Positions 6,171 to 6,745 of a stretch of 6,745 bases of DNA are shown here, piece after piece. Source of the DNA: Alphaproteobacteria bacterium. GTDB taxonomy: Bacteria > Pseudomonadota > Alphaproteobacteria > SHVP01. The notes under the pieces were generated by a model that made no database searches, was not told the DNA's origin, and saw nothing but the letters and a program-made list of their open reading frames with translations. The stretch lies in contig JAPKDI010000066.1 in NCBI GenBank assembly GCA_026421105.1, positions 1-6,745 of the forward strand, in the 5' to 3' direction. Positions within the stretch are counted from its first letter, which is position 1, and each line of letters starts with the position of its first letter. Position numbers and translations under genes: made by a program.

Positions 6171-6745
6171 AGACCCCACTGGCGTCAGGAGATGACATCG
6201 GGCGGACTGGCCTGGCGCAACGTCGGTGAGTACCGGCTCGGTCGTGCGGCAGACATCCATCGCCTGCGGACACCGCGGATGGAACGGGCACCCCCTGGGA
6301 ATGTTGAGTGCGCTGGCCACCTCGCCGCGCGCGCGCCGATGGTCATCGCCGAGAACCCGTTTGGCATCGCCCACACGCGGGATCGCCGAAAAGAGCGCCT
6401 GCGTATAGGGGTGCGCAGGCGCTGCGTATATCTGAGCGGTAGTGCCAGTCTCGACGATCTGCCCGAGGTACATCACGGCCACCCGGTCCGCAGCGTGACG
6501 AATGACCCCTAGGTTATGCGAGATCATCACCTGGGCAATGCCAAGGCGATGTTGAAGCTCGCCCAGCAATTCCAAGACGCGCGCCTGGACCGAGACGTCT
6601 AACGACGCTGTTGGCTCGTCGAGCAACAAGAGCTGTGGCTCGATCGCTAACGCTCGGGCGATGCCAACTCGCTGCCGCTGCCCTCCGGAAAGCTGCCCCG
6701 GTCGGGCATTAAGAAACCGTTGCGGTAACCCGACGCTATCTAAGA
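6162..6745 (-). CDS. Peptide/nickel-type (Opp/Dpp) ABC transporter ATP-binding protein, N-terminus outside window
   Basis: The reading frame is open from the right edge (6743) to a TAG at 6164-6162, so 193 codons of the C-terminal part are visible. They contain the ABC signature LSGGQRQRVGIARALA, Walker B LLLLDEPTASLDVSV with the D-loop, and the switch histidine in VMISHNLGVI; the Walker A and Q-loop lie outside. The C-terminal extension GCPFHPRCPQAMDVC with a later ARC is the four-cysteine oligopeptide/dipeptide domain (oligo_HPY type), known in DppD/DppF-like proteins and reported to bind a [4Fe-4S] cluster. It energises uptake of peptides, nickel or a similar solute with membrane partners encoded upstream, beyond the window. 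The subtype (OppD/OppF) and substrate cannot be decided. It is convergent with the VOC gene, overlapping by 9 bp (6162-6170), and is not obviously related functionally to the rest of the window. Confidence 0.92.
   Translation of the reverse strand, partial: LDSVGLPQRFLNARPGQLSGGQRQRVGIARALAIEPQLLLLDEPTASLDVSVQARVLELLGELQHRLGIAQVMISHNLGVIRHAADRVAVMYLGQIVETGTTAQIYAAPAHPYTQALFSAIPRVGDAKRVLGDDHRRARGEVASALNIPRGCPFHPRCPQAMDVCRTTEPVLTDVAPGQSARCHLLTPVGSST

Overview
The window looks like a chromosomal segment of a GC-rich proteobacterium, probably an alphaproteobacterium (Rhodospirillales-like). This is inferred from protein resemblance, GTG starts and tight gene packing. No rRNA, tRNA, mobile element or CRISPR array is visible. 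Six protein genes and one long divergent intergenic region account for nearly all of it.

Left block (1-1859, minus strand): a two-gene operon of a NifU-family Fe-S carrier (1017-1859) and a radical SAM protein with an N-terminal B12-binding-like domain (1-1017, running off the left edge). The nifU stop and the radical SAM GTG start share one base, and a strong ribosome binding site lies inside the nifU end. The radical SAM protein matches, from memory, the family named after a CUAEP/CCAEP C-terminal tail, in which some members are selenoproteins. That tail lies outside the window.

Middle block (2207-4383, plus strand, divergent from the left block): egtB and egtD, the core ergothioneine pathway, overlapping by ATGA. 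EgtD trimethylates histidine to hercynine; EgtB adds the sulfur through an iron-dependent sulfoxide synthase reaction. The EgtB sequence suggests the class that uses cysteine directly. Its reading frame carries EgtB-like sequence upstream of the first GTG but has no ATG/GTG/TTG there, so its start is unusual.

Right block: a minus-strand XRE-type regulator with an unassigned C-terminal domain (4380-5216 or longer), divergent from a VOC/glyoxalase-like metalloprotein gene (5310-6170). Between and into them lies a 13-bp direct repeat at an exact 22-bp period, a good operator candidate. At the right edge is the C-terminal part of an Opp/Dpp-type peptide ABC transporter ATPase (6162-6745, minus strand).

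Both convergent gene pairs overlap at their stops (egtD/XRE by 4 bp through a shared CTAG, VOC/ABC by 9 bp), leaving no room for ordinary intergenic terminators. The most interesting theme is a radical SAM protein of unknown product, with its own Fe-S carrier, placed head to head with the ergothioneine genes.
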